A stretch of 64,000 nucleotides of DNA from Bacteroidota bacterium (GCA_016718875.1 JADKBL010000005.1:62001-126000); one strand, 5' to 3'; positions 54,742 through 63,112 are shown, counted from the first letter of the stretch. The notes: generated from the sequence alone by a model not told the origin. Translations and numbers: made by a program.

Positions 54742-55811
54742 TTTTCTGGAAAATACTTCCTCCTAAAGAAAAGTGCAACATTTACCAGTGATATCATTAT
54801 GGGTACCTCAACAAGAGGACCTATTACCGCTGTAAATGCCTCTCCTGAATTTATCCCGAAAACAGATATAGCAACTGCGATTGCAAGTTCAAAATTATTG
54901 CTTGCAGCAGTAAAGGATAGAGTGGCTGTCTGACCATATGTTGCACCCGCTTTCCTGCTCATGAAAAAGGAGGAAATAAACATTATAATGAAATAAATAA
55001 TCAGGGGTATTGCAATTAGCACAACATCAAGAGGTAATTTAACGATATATTCCCCTTTCAGAGAGAACATTACAATGATTGTAAACAATAATGCCATAAG
55101 TGTTATGGGACTGATTTTGGGAATGAATCTGGTATGATACCACTCCTTGCTTTTTATTCTTATAAGAAGGAAACGTGTCACGAATCCAGCTATGAAGGGT
55201 AGCCCGAGATAGATAAAAACACTTTTCGCAATCTCTCCTATTGTTATATTTTCAACCACTGAATTGGTTGGAACTCCAAACCAACCAGGAAGGATTGCAA
55301 TGAATACCCATGCATAAACCGAAAAAAACAAAACCTGGAAAATTGAATTGAATGCAACAAGTCCGGCACAGTACTCCGCATCGCCCTTTGCAAGATCATT
55401 CCAGACTATGACCATGGCAATGCATCGCGCAAGACCAATCATTATAATCCCATACATATAAGGCAGGTTGGCATTGTCCCTGCCGGGAAATAACTTAAAG
55501 AAAATGATGGCAAGGGCAAACATCAGTACCGGACCTATTATCCAGTTCTGAACAAGGGAAAGTCCCAGAACTTTATAATTCCTGAAAACACCTCCCAGCT
55601 CTTCGTACTTTACTTTGGCCAGGGGAGGATACATCATAAGAATAAGGCCAATGGCAATCGGGATATTTGTGGTACTCCCGGGGGAGGATTTCATTGAATC
55701 CCAGAATTCTGCAATTGAAGGGAAAAAATACCCTGACAGAACACCAAACAGCATTGCCAGGAAAATCCATAAGGTCAGATATCTGTCCAGAATTTTAAGT
55801 CGTGGTTTCAT
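54735..55811 (-). CDS. acr3: ACR3-family arsenite efflux transporter
   Basis: A 358-residue, ten-helix inner-membrane arsenite exporter. Hallmarks: LWIFLAMLFGVLSGYFFP at the start, IGLILMMYPPLAKVKYEEL, and GLARCIAMVIVWNDLA with the essential Cys130 in helix 4; ASNNFELAIAVAISVFG lies in a later helix. It removes As(III), the product of the ArsC encoded upstream. It is the last gene of the leftward arsC operon, 33 bases after arsM. Confidence 0.95.
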   Translation of the reverse strand: MKPRLKILDRYLTLWIFLAMLFGVLSGYFFPSIAEFWDSMKSSPGSTTNIPIAIGLILMMYPPLAKVKYEELGGVFRNYKVLGLSLVQNWIIGPVLMFALAIIFFKLFPGRDNANLPYMYGIIMIGLARCIAMVIVWNDLAKGDAEYCAGLVAFNSIFQVLFFSVYAWVFIAILPGWFGVPTNSVVENITIGEIAKSVFIYLGLPFIAGFVTRFLLIRIKSKEWYHTRFIPKISPITLMALLFTIIVMFSLKGEYIVKLPLDVVLIAIPLIIYFIIMFISSFFMSRKAGATYGQTATLSFTAASNNFELAIAVAISVFGINSGEAFTAVIGPLVEVPIMISLVNVALFFRRKYFPENQ

Positions 55812-55844
55812 ATATTATTTGAAAATGAGATAATAATTTGAAAA

Positions 55845-56651
55845 CTATACTGCTTTCCGGGCTGATACTGTAATACTAAAGATCCCTCTTTCTCCGGAAT
55901 GGTATGAATTTACCTCATCATGATCATTATATTCAGAGAGCAGAATATCAGGGAGTCTTATCTCTTTCTTTTTGTGAACAGTAGCTTCTGTAAATCCTGA
56001 ATCACTTATTATTTTAAGGTACTCATTCATTTCACTTGCCCCTGAGACACAACCTGCATACATTTCTGCATCCTTTTTCATCTTTTCGGATAAATTGCCT
56101 TTGACAACCACATCGGATACACAGAAATGACCACCGCGTTTCAGGACTCTGAAAATCTCCCGGAATGCCTTTGCCTTATCAGGCACAAGATTCAGAACGC
56201 AGTTTGAAATCACAACATCGAATTTATTATAATCAAAAGGCATTGCCTCAATATCCCCGGAAATAAATTCAATATTAGTATACCCCAGCCTGGTACAGTT
56301 TTCCTTCGCCTTTTTTATCATCGGTTCAGTCATGTCTATACCTGTAACCTTTCCTGAATCACCAACAATTGACCTTGCCACGAAACAGTCGTTGCCTGCA
56401 CCGCTTCCAAGATCCAGAACATGATCTCCTTTTTTAATTCCGGCATAATCTGTGGGAATTCCGCAACCCAGATTAAGGTCAGCCTCAGGATTATAACCTT
56501 CTTTGGTGTCATAATTCTCACTGAAAACGGTATAATCAACACCTGGTCCGCAGCAGGATGATCCGCAACCACACGACTTCTCATCTGAGCATTGTTCAGC
56601 TATCTGCCCGTATTTTTCTTTTACAATAAGTTTTAATTCTTCTGCCTTCAT
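55845..56651 (-). CDS. arsM: Arsenite methyltransferase
   Basis: A 268-residue SAM-dependent enzyme that methylates As(III) to volatile or less charged species. SAM motif I is DLGSGAGND (80-88). The three conserved arsenic-binding cysteines are placed as expected: Cys63 in LGCGIPT, Cys151 in SNCVLNL and Cys201 in AGCVSGA. A further N-terminal Cys cluster (21, 27, 29, 33, 34) precedes the core. Its start overlaps the upstream C_GCAxxG gene stop (ATGA), so translation is coupled. Part of the leftward ars operon. Confidence 0.96.
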   Translation of the reverse strand: MKAEELKLIVKEKYGQIAEQCSDEKSCGCGSSCCGPGVDYTVFSENYDTKEGYNPEADLNLGCGIPTDYAGIKKGDHVLDLGSGAGNDCFVARSIVGDSGKVTGIDMTEPMIKKAKENCTRLGYTNIEFISGDIEAMPFDYNKFDVVISNCVLNLVPDKAKAFREIFRVLKRGGHFCVSDVVVKGNLSEKMKKDAEMYAGCVSGASEMNEYLKIISDSGFTEATVHKKKEIRLPDILLSEYNDHDEVNSYHSGERGIFSITVSARKAV

Positions 56652-57091
56652 TTTTCCATCAGTTTTTCAGTAATTGTAACTGCATCTGCAACATATTTCT
56701 CACATTTGATATCAAAAAGTTTCCTGTCCATTATTGTCTTATGATCATCAGGATCGTTCATATCAAGCCCGTCGAGCAGAACTTTGCAGTTAACGGATCC
56801 GTTAAGCTCTGTGAATTTCTGAAAAAACTCACGCGTCAATGCATATGTCTGCTGTTTCTTTTCTTCAGGATCATTCAAAGCCTTGCCATATTTGAGTCCA
56901 AGTGCCATCAAAGCACCTGTAACTGCACCGCATGTATGCTGCTGACGGCCCATCCCTCCCCCGAAAGCACAACTGACCTTGAGGCTGTCATCTTCCGACA
57001 TACCCTGTTCAGTTCCAAAAACAGTAAAAACTGATTGTGAACAGTTGAACTTGTTTCTGAAATAATCTACCGCTTTCTCCGGCTTTCCCAT
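56648..57091 (-). CDS. C_GCAxxG_C_C-family redox-type protein
   Basis: A 147-residue cysteine-rich protein: FNCSQSVF (Cys17), SCAFGGGMGRQ (Cys41) and HTCGAVTGALMALG (Cys54) form the family pattern, with a final Cys near 102 and 130. Members often sit next to arsenic or metal-resistance genes and may bind metal or transfer thiols, but no role is proven. It lies between arsC and arsM in the leftward operon. Confidence 0.85.
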   Translation of the reverse strand: MGKPEKAVDYFRNKFNCSQSVFTVFGTEQGMSEDDSLKVSCAFGGGMGRQQHTCGAVTGALMALGLKYGKALNDPEEKKQQTYALTREFFQKFTELNGSVNCKVLLDGLDMNDPDDHKTIMDRKLFDIKCEKYVADAVTITEKLMEK

Positions 57092-57120
57092 TTTTATAAA
57101 GTTTTTTGATCTGACTTTGA

Positions 57121-57555
57121 TTACATGATCTTACGCTGCAGTTCAGTTTCATAAAGTTTATAGAACTCATCCCTGATGTCATTTCTGATCCTGTAGAACT
57201 CGTTGATCATCTCCGTGTAATTTCCTTTCACCTCTGAAGGATCCTCAAAACCCATATGCAGCCGGTGCCTTACTTTTCCCGGAAAAACGGGACAGAGCTC
57301 GTTTGCATGATCGCAGACAGTAATTACATAGTCCCATTCTTCATTGAGGTACTGATTAACATTTGCCGGTTTGTTGTGACTGATATCAACACCGGCCTTT
57401 TTCATAACATCCACAGCCATTGGATTTATTTTTTGAGCAGGATTTGTCCCGGCAGAAAAGACCTTAAGCCTTTTATCAAAGGACTGTAAAAACCCGTGTG
57501 CCATCTGGCTGCGGCAACTGTTTCCTGTGCAGAGGATCAGAATTTTTAATTGCAT
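57121..57555 (-). CDS. arsC: Arsenate reductase, thioredoxin-coupled (low-molecular-weight PTP type)
   Basis: A 144-residue arsenate reductase. The phosphatase-like loop is CTGNSCRS, with Cys9 as nucleophile and Arg15; the redox triad is completed by Cys81 and Cys88 (VCDHANELCP), matching Cys10/82/89 of S. aureus ArsC. It reduces As(V) to As(III), with electrons from thioredoxin. It is the first gene of the leftward operon, with TATATTTG 28 bases before the ATG. The thioredoxin-like protein at 58028 could be its partner. Confidence 0.94.
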   Translation of the reverse strand: MQLKILILCTGNSCRSQMAHGFLQSFDKRLKVFSAGTNPAQKINPMAVDVMKKAGVDISHNKPANVNQYLNEEWDYVITVCDHANELCPVFPGKVRHRLHMGFEDPSEVKGNYTEMINEFYRIRNDIRDEFYKLYETELQRKIM

Positions 57556-57583
57556 TTCGTAACAGAATTAATATACTATTCTG

Positions 57584-57591
57584 CAAATATA
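57584..57591 (-). promoter_or_regulatory. Putative -7 promoter element for the arsC operon
   Basis: The minus strand reads TATATTTG, ending 28 bases before the arsC ATG. It lies 14 bases from the divergent arsR -7 element, so both promoters share one control region. Confidence 0.65.
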
Positions 57592-57599
57592 TAAAAATC

Positions 57600-57619
57600 A
57601 TTTCGTAATTTTGCGAAAT
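57600..57619. promoter_or_regulatory. Candidate ArsR operator with arsR -7 element in its centre
   Basis: ATTTCG (57600-57605) and CGAAAT (57614-57619) are perfect inverted arms. The eight bases between them, TAATTTTG (57606-57613), match the TAnnTTTG -7 element for rightward arsR transcription, 31 bases before the ATG. A dimeric repressor on the arms would cover the promoter directly and, by position, block both directions. The operator role is inferred. Confidence 0.6.
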
Positions 57620-57644
57620 AAAGAAATAAAATATTGTTACAAAA

Positions 57645-58007
57645 ATGTCTCAAAAGATTAAACTTCCTGAAGAAGCTGAAGAGATTGCAAGAATTGCAAA
57701 GGCTCTAAGCCATCCGGTAAGAGTATATATAATTCATAAACTTTCAAAGATGAACTCCTGCTGCTACAGCGGCGACCTTGTGGATGAACTGCCAATTGGC
57801 AGATCAACACTTTCCCAGCATCTTAAAGAGCTTAAATATGCCGGCCTCATCCAGGGGGAGATCAATCCTCCCTACATTAAATATTGTATAAACAGAGATA
57901 ACTGGGAGAAGGCCAGGAGACTAATGGATTGCTTTCTGAATGATAACCAGTCCATTAATTTTTCCTGTGAGGATAAAGAATCTGTACCACATAATCTATC
58001 TGTTTAA
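57645..58007 (+). CDS. arsR: ArsR-family arsenic-responsive repressor
   Basis: A 120-residue winged-helix regulator. The DNA-binding region has LSHPVRVYIIHKLSK, GDLVDELPIGRSTLSQHLKELKYAG (recognition helix) and YCINRDNW. Cys39-Cys40 (NSCCYSGDL) could bind As(III) with another Cys, as in other ArsR variants, although the classic CVC box is absent. It would repress both arms of the island until arsenite binds. It begins the rightward operon. Confidence 0.93.
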   Translation: MSQKIKLPEEAEEIARIAKALSHPVRVYIIHKLSKMNSCCYSGDLVDELPIGRSTLSQHLKELKYAGLIQGEINPPYIKYCINRDNWEKARRLMDCFLNDNQSINFSCEDKESVPHNLSV

Positions 58008-58027
58008 GCTTATTTAAATTATAAAAA

Positions 58028-58267
58028 ATGGAAATAATCGTATTAGGAACAGGATGTTCAAAATGCAAGGCCCTGGAAAAAATAACCAGAGAGGCTGTAT
58101 CTGAACTTGGCATTAATGCCAATATCATTAAAGAGGAAGACATTGTAAAGATCATGAAATATGGTATCATGAATACTCCAGGACTGGTAATCAACGGGAA
58201 GGTTGTTATGAGCGGACGTATTCCTTCCCCGAAAGAAGTAAAAGAAATTATTACTAAAAATCAATAA
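58028..58267 (+). CDS. Small redox-active thioredoxin-fold protein (TM0996-like)
   Basis: A 79-residue cytoplasmic protein with a glutaredoxin-like fold. The active site is GTGCSKCKAL (Cys10, Cys13), and the cis-Pro-type segment is NTPGLVING. Proteins of this type accompany ars genes and permease genes. It could pass electrons to ArsC or into the membrane protein ArsG. It lies 20 bases after arsR and 11 before arsF. Confidence 0.9.
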   Translation: MEIIVLGTGCSKCKALEKITREAVSELGINANIIKEEDIVKIMKYGIMNTPGLVINGKVVMSGRIPSPKEVKEIITKNQ

Positions 58268-58278
58268 CAATCCCAACC

Positions 58279-58710
58279 ATGAAGACCATCAGATTTTTTT
58301 TGATTGTGACTTTCATAATTCCCTTTTTATCCTGCAACGCCCAATCCTCGGAAAAAGCAATAAAACCAGCCGCTTCATCATCCGATAAAATTGAAGCTTA
58401 TTACTTCCATTTTACTGCACGATGCACAACCTGCAAAACAATAGAAGCTCAGGCCAAAGAGGACCTTGAAATCCTTTATCCCAACCAGGTAAAGCAGGGG
58501 TTGATAACTTTCCAGTCATTAAACCTTGAAGAAGCTCCAAACAAAACTCTTGCAGATAAACTTGGTGTATCCGGTCAGGCTTTACTCCTGGTAAAAGGGG
58601 ATCAAAAAATAAATCTCACTAACGAGGGTTTTCTCTATGCTGTAGCCAAACCGGATAGATTTAAGCAGATAATCAACGAAAAAGTAGATGGTCTGTTAAT
58701 GATCAAATAG
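58279..58710 (+). CDS. arsF: ArsF-family thioredoxin-like lipoprotein
   Basis: A 143-residue exported protein: the lipobox is PFLSC (Cys19) and a thioredoxin-type motif CTTC lies at Cys49-Cys52 (HFTARCTTCKTIE). The remaining sequence (LGVSGQALLLVKGDQKINLT) has a thioredoxin-like cis-Pro-free strand order. It resembles the proteins annotated as ArsF (nitrophenyl-type nitroreductase subunit), but no flavin or nitroreductase motif can be seen. Periplasmic location and the CxxC suggest thiol-disulfide exchange. It lies 4 bases before arsG. Confidence 0.8.
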   Translation: MKTIRFFLIVTFIIPFLSCNAQSSEKAIKPAASSSDKIEAYYFHFTARCTTCKTIEAQAKEDLEILYPNQVKQGLITFQSLNLEEAPNKTLADKLGVSGQALLLVKGDQKINLTNEGFLYAVAKPDRFKQIINEKVDGLLMIK

Positions 58711-58714
58711 CTGA

Positions 58715-59413
58715 ATGGAATTTCTTACAGACCTTCTGGATAGCAGCACAATGCCGTTACTTACAGCATTCCTGCTGGGATTAATGACTGCAATCAGCCC
58801 TTGCCCTCTTGCAACAAATATAACTGCCATAGGATTTATCAGCAAAGACATTGAAGACCGAAACAGGGTCTTTTTCAATGGACTATTTTATACCCTCGGA
58901 AGAGCGATTACTTATACATCATTAGCCTTAATTATTTTTCTGGGTGCAGACCAGCTTAAATTCTCTGGCTTTTTTCAGAAATACGGAGAAAAATTCATCG
59001 GCCCGCTATTGGTTTTAATTGGACTGATTATGCTTGACCTTTTTAAAATCAACTTTCCCGGATTCAGTAAACTTACATCAGGAATGCAGAAAAAGTCAAA
59101 ATGGAGTTATTTTGACGCAGTTCTTCTTGGATTGGTATTTGCCATGGCTTTTTGCCCTTACAGCGGAGTTTTATACTTCGGCATGCTTGTTCCTATGACA
59201 GTTAACAGCGTTTCAGGTCTTTATCTGCCGCTGGTATTTGCTGTTGCAACCGGTATACCGGTAATCATTCTTGCCTGGGTCCTTGCATATGCAGTTTCCG
59301 GAGTCGGGACAATTTATAACAAAATCAGATTTTTTGAACTCTGGTTCAGAAGAGTAATTGCAGTACTTTTTATTATTGTTGGAATATATTATATCATAAG
59401 AATTTATTTTTAA
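58715..59413 (+). CDS. arsG: ArsG-family membrane protein, CcdA/DsbD-like
   Basis: A 232-residue protein with six membrane helices. It is annotated in related genomes as an aromatic arsenical efflux permease, ArsG. However, its first helix carries SPCPLATN (Cys30) and its fourth MAFCPYSG (Cys147), matching the Cys-Pro pair of CcdA/DsbD thiol transporters. This suggests it may move reducing equivalents across the membrane, from the cytoplasmic CxxC protein to ArsF. It follows arsF by 4 bases, indicating joint expression. Confidence 0.85.
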   Translation: MEFLTDLLDSSTMPLLTAFLLGLMTAISPCPLATNITAIGFISKDIEDRNRVFFNGLFYTLGRAITYTSLALIIFLGADQLKFSGFFQKYGEKFIGPLLVLIGLIMLDLFKINFPGFSKLTSGMQKKSKWSYFDAVLLGLVFAMAFCPYSGVLYFGMLVPMTVNSVSGLYLPLVFAVATGIPVIILAWVLAYAVSGVGTIYNKIRFFELWFRRVIAVLFIIVGIYYIIRIYF

Positions 59414-59461
59414 AAATTAATATTCTGTTTTGCTTTAATACAATAGAATTATTCTCTTAAA

Positions 59462-60484
59462 ATGAAAAGCATTAGAACAAATATCTGGTTACCTGTTGCA
59501 TTATTGCCTGTATGGTACTTTTTATATCATAACCTTCAGCCAGCTACCAACTGGTTAATTGATACATTCTTTGGAATGACTAAAGGAGCTCATTTTACTG
59601 AAGCGCTTCGCTTCTTTGTTTTTGAATTCCCAAAAGTGATGTTGCTGCTGATGCTCATTATTTTCCTTGTAGGCATTATCAGGACCTATTTTACACCTGA
59701 ACGAACACGTAAGGCACTCGAGGGAAAAAAGACCTTTACCGGCAATGTAATGGCAGCTGCACTTGGCATTGTAACACCATTTTGTTCCTGCTCGGCTATT
59801 CCGCTATTCCTTGGTTTTGTTGAATCAGGAGTTCCTCTCGGAGTCACATTTTCATTTTTGATTTCAGCACCTATGATTAATGAAGTTGCCGTGATACTTT
59901 TATATGGAATGTTCGGATGGAAGGTTGCAGCCATATATGTAGGAACCGGTTTGGTAATAGCAATTATTGCCGGTTGGGCAATCGGCTTGCTAAAGCTCGA
60001 AAAATGGGTGGAACCATGGGTTTATGAGACACATTTGGGAAATAGCAGTGAGGGAGAAGAAAAAATAACATTCGGTAGCAGAGTCAGTCTCGGGTATGAT
60101 GCTGTAAAGGAAATAGTGGGAAAAGTATGGATCTATGTAGCTATAGGTATAGCAGTAGGAGCCGGGGCCCATGGTTATGTACCTGAAGAATTTATGGCAA
60201 CTCTCATGGGTAAATCAGCATGGTATTCTGTCCCTTTGTCAATTTTAATTGGCATTCCGCTTTATTCCAATGCCGCCGGTATTGTTCCCATAGTATCGGT
60301 GCTTATTGAAAAAGGAGCATCGCTGGGAACTGCCCTGGCTTTCATGATGGCAGTAATAGGTTTGTCATTACCAGAAATGATCATACTACGAAAAGTACTG
60401 AAGCTCCCTCTAATTTTTACTTTTATCGGGGTCGTCGGATCAGGAATAATGATTGTAGGGTATCTGTTTAATATGATTTTTTAA
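59462..60484 (+). CDS. ArsP/DUF318-type permease
   Basis: A 340-residue membrane protein with about eight helices. Typical of the family is TPFCSCSAIPLFLGF (Cys108, Cys110), followed by ISAPMINEVAVILL and, in the second half, the repeat-like IGIPLYSNAAGIVPIVSVL. ArsP proteins export trivalent organoarsenicals; the ArsM here would make methylarsenite, a suitable substrate. Other DUF318 proteins have unknown cargo. It lies 48 bases after arsG. Confidence 0.88.
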   Translation: MKSIRTNIWLPVALLPVWYFLYHNLQPATNWLIDTFFGMTKGAHFTEALRFFVFEFPKVMLLLMLIIFLVGIIRTYFTPERTRKALEGKKTFTGNVMAAALGIVTPFCSCSAIPLFLGFVESGVPLGVTFSFLISAPMINEVAVILLYGMFGWKVAAIYVGTGLVIAIIAGWAIGLLKLEKWVEPWVYETHLGNSSEGEEKITFGSRVSLGYDAVKEIVGKVWIYVAIGIAVGAGAHGYVPEEFMATLMGKSAWYSVPLSILIGIPLYSNAAGIVPIVSVLIEKGASLGTALAFMMAVIGLSLPEMIILRKVLKLPLIFTFIGVVGSGIMIVGYLFNMIF

Positions 60485-60494
60485 TTTAAAAAAG

Positions 60495-60890
60495 ATGAAA
60501 AACATTCACGTACTATTTCTGACATTAACCATGCTGATTACCATAAACTGTAATTCACAGTCAAAAACTGAATCAGCGGCTGAGCCTCAAGAAAATAAAG
60601 AGATTAAATATAAAGTTACTTTTGTTGAACTGGGTTCGGTTCGCTGTATTCCATGCCAGCAAATGCAACCTGTAATGAAGTCAATCGAGAAGAAATTCAG
60701 TACCCAGGTAAAAGTAGTATTTCATGATGTCTGGACAGAAGCAGGTTCTCCATATGCAAAGCAATACAACATTGATGCAATTCCCACCCAGGTTTTTCTT
60801 GATGAAACTGGCAAGGAATATTTCAGGCATGTTGGATTTTTTCCTGAAGAAGAACTTATTAAGGTTTTGAATCAGAAAGGAGTTAAGTAG
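60495..60890 (+). CDS. Exported thioredoxin-like lipoprotein
   Basis: A 131-residue protein: lipobox ITINC (Cys19), then a thioredoxin fold with the active site RCIPC (Cys51-Cys54), and IDAIPTQVFLDETGKEYFRHVGF with the cis-Pro. It would reduce or exchange disulfides outside the inner membrane, alongside ArsF. It is the last gene of the rightward ars operon, 10 bases after the permease. Confidence 0.9.
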   Translation: MKNIHVLFLTLTMLITINCNSQSKTESAAEPQENKEIKYKVTFVELGSVRCIPCQQMQPVMKSIEKKFSTQVKVVFHDVWTEAGSPYAKQYNIDAIPTQVFLDETGKEYFRHVGFFPEEELIKVLNQKGVK

Positions 60891-60939
60891 TACTCCTCAG
60901 GTCAGAGATATTGAATATCAGATATTTTAGAAGTTCAAT

Positions 60940-61713
60940 TTAAGGTTTAATCTTCTCAAACAGACCTAAAAGTCTGGTTTTAAAAATTTCAGCTATCTGT
61001 GATTCATGTTCACCTATTGGTTTTACAGGAATCAGGTCAATTACCTCTTCCGGTCTTAATTCTGAAGTATACATAAGGTTTATGGCAGCAAGGAGAGTTT
61101 GATGGACTGCTTCTTCTGCTTCAGTTTTTGTAAGTCCGGTTTTTACCCCAATCTCCTCCATATAATTCCACTGAAACCAGAAGTAGGTGGGCAACATCGC
61201 TGAAACAATGGCATAGCTTTCAAGCTTCTCCTCAGCCACTTCAAATGTATGCCCCAGGTTCCTGAGCAGATCCATTACTGATTCTTTTTCCGCTTTATCA
61301 AAACCGGATGAGAAGCATACCGGGTTGTATCCGTCATTTATATATGAGGTTGCATTGGGAATAAGCCTGGCAATATTTTTTACCTGTGGAAGCTTTAATA
61401 ATATTTTCGCAATGCTGATCTTTGGAGCAAGTGAGATCACAGTTGCATCGCTCCTGACATAATTCTTAACAAGTTCAAGAGTATCGATTATCACTGGAGG
61501 ATGAAGCGATATGAAAACTATATCCTGTGAAGCTGCAATTGAAGAATCTTCAACCTTTATGAACGGATAGATACTTTTCAGATTTGAAGTCACATCGTTG
61601 TTTGGATCCGCAACGACAACATTACTGAATTTAACATTCTTATTGCTGTATGCCTGGAGAAGGATCCTGGTAATTCTTCCGCCACCAATAAAACCTAATG
61701 AATGCATTTTCAT
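60940..61713 (-). CDS. Pyrroline-5-carboxylate reductase-like oxidoreductase
   Basis: A 257-residue NAD(P)-binding protein of the ProC/6-phosphogluconate group. The Rossmann start is LGFIGGGRITRILL, followed by IVFISLHPPVI and RLIPNATSYI (ProC-type MPN segment variant). The C-terminal helical part (LSAMLPTYFWFQWNYMEEIG-like, here SAMLPTYFWFQWNYMEE) departs from proline-pathway enzymes, so it may have another substrate. It stands alone and convergent with the ars operon. Confidence 0.78.
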   Translation of the reverse strand: MKMHSLGFIGGGRITRILLQAYSNKNVKFSNVVVADPNNDVTSNLKSIYPFIKVEDSSIAASQDIVFISLHPPVIIDTLELVKNYVRSDATVISLAPKISIAKILLKLPQVKNIARLIPNATSYINDGYNPVCFSSGFDKAEKESVMDLLRNLGHTFEVAEEKLESYAIVSAMLPTYFWFQWNYMEEIGVKTGLTKTEAEEAVHQTLLAAINLMYTSELRPEEVIDLIPVKPIGEHESQIAEIFKTRLLGLFEKIKP

Positions 61714-61776
61714 AGCTTAATGATTTTAAATCTTATATAAAGCTACGAAAAAAAATATCAGGTAAGGTCGGATATA

Positions 61777-62352
61777 CTAGTTCCTGACACAGCGAACCGA
61801 ATACTTATCGGTTTTATCAGTTCCCTGAATATCGTCAACATCCTCAAGCCTGGAGATATCCGTAACTACCATATTATCAATTATAAGGTAGCTAAAGTAC
61901 TCAGCACTTTTCTTATCATATTCAGTGGCTGTCCAGTAATATCCGCTTTCATCAATTTCAGAAAATGTTCCCTCCTGATCCTGGAAACCGCCCAGTTGTA
62001 TTGTAAAAGAAACAGTGTCCTTTGATTCCTTTCTCCATGATTCATGATGCTGAAAATGGTCTGAGAGATTTCTGAATTCTGCACCAGTCGGAAGATGCCA
62101 TCCGTCAGGACATACTTTTTTTGCAGTTTCCCAGTCATATAACAAGCCATAATCTTCTGCATTTCCGGGATTATTATCATAATATACCGCACCCTGTTTT
62201 GGTTTGTACTTCAGGTTTTCAGCTATCCAGGTAATACCGTTCAGATTTATTATTCAGTATACATTCCCATCTCTTTTATCAGTGAATTTATCCTGACTCT
62301 GCAGTGTTAAGACAATTAAAACAAATGCAGCAGAAAGTAAAAACTTTTTCAT
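61777..62352 (-). pseudogene. FISUMP-domain exported protein with in-frame TGA
   Basis: A single frame runs from an ATG at 62352 (MKKFLLSAAFVLIVLTLQSQ, a signal peptide) to the stop at 61777, interrupted by a TGA at 62254-62256. Before it is FTDKRDGNVY, and after it IINLNGITWIAENLKYKPKQG, the typical start of the FISUMP (Fibrobacter succinogenes major paralogous) domain. Downstream are CPDGWHLPTGAEF, ESGYYWTATEYD and the closing SVRCVRN. A Trp or Arg codon fits at the TGA. The domain is thought to be exposed at the cell surface; the function is unknown. Confidence 0.82.
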
Positions 62353-62457
62353 TCTAATCTGTTTTTGTACTTCATTAACCTGATAATATACTACAAAAAG
62401 TATTCCATTATCATAATTAGAAAAGGGTATCTGTTCAACTCTGATAAACAGTCTCAA

Positions 62458-63075
62458 TCAGAAAACCAGGTATTGATTTTTCGGTGTCATGCAAAATTCG
62501 CAATCATCAGTCAGGGTTGCCTCATCGTATGTATTACCGCAAACAGGACAAACAAACCATTTGGCAGGTACTGTAATTTCGGAACCTGATTTAACTATCT
62601 CCAGAGCTTTTTCATAAAATGCTTTGTGTTTTTTCTCTGTATCAATAGCATAGGTAAATGATTCGATTGCATCTGTATTTGCCTCTTCCTCTGCTGTTTT
62701 TATAAAGCCAGGATACATCACGTCAACCTCATAAGATTCACCTTTGATGCCATCAGCCAGGTTTTCAGCTGTAGACAGGACTTCAAATTTATCAATTTCA
62801 GCCTCTCCTGTTTTAACACCCATGCCTTCCAGAACTTTTTTGTGGTTGGCGGCATGTATAGCTTCAGATTTTGAAGTTGCCCTGAACATAACTGCGATTG
62901 TATCAAAACCTTCAGCTAAAGCTTTTTCTGCAAAGGCTGCGTATTTGGCACTTGCATTTGATTCGCCTTTATATGCAGCTTTGAGATTTTCAACTGTCTT
63001 TGAAGGGCCTGATGAACAGCTCAGCAATAAAGCGGGAACAATTAAATAGATTAATAATCTGGCAACTGTTTTCAT
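62458..63075 (-). CDS. Rubrerythrin-family lipoprotein
   Basis: A 205-residue protein. The N-terminus is a lipoprotein signal ending in ALLLSC (Cys20), unusual for a rubrerythrin. The four-helix core has diiron-type residues in NLKAAYKGESNASAKYAAFA, EAIHAANHKK and EEEANTDAIESFTYA, plus TEKKHKAFYEKAL; the C-terminal rubredoxin-like part has CPVCGNTYDEATL and CEFC. It would reduce peroxide with electrons from the rubredoxin-like site, outside the inner membrane if the signal is used. A TATATTTG promoter element lies 37 bases upstream. Confidence 0.9.
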   Translation of the reverse strand: MKTVARLLIYLIVPALLLSCSSGPSKTVENLKAAYKGESNASAKYAAFAEKALAEGFDTIAVMFRATSKSEAIHAANHKKVLEGMGVKTGEAEIDKFEVLSTAENLADGIKGESYEVDVMYPGFIKTAEEEANTDAIESFTYAIDTEKKHKAFYEKALEIVKSGSEITVPAKWFVCPVCGNTYDEATLTDDCEFCMTPKNQYLVF

Positions 63076-63112
63076 TTTTTTCAGGATTAAGGTTAACGAT
63101 CAAAAAACTCAT

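Noticed and set aside
57251..57489. Open frame opposite arsC
   Set aside because: It is the complement of the conserved ArsC sequence, which has the full Cys triad; the antisense frame has no support.
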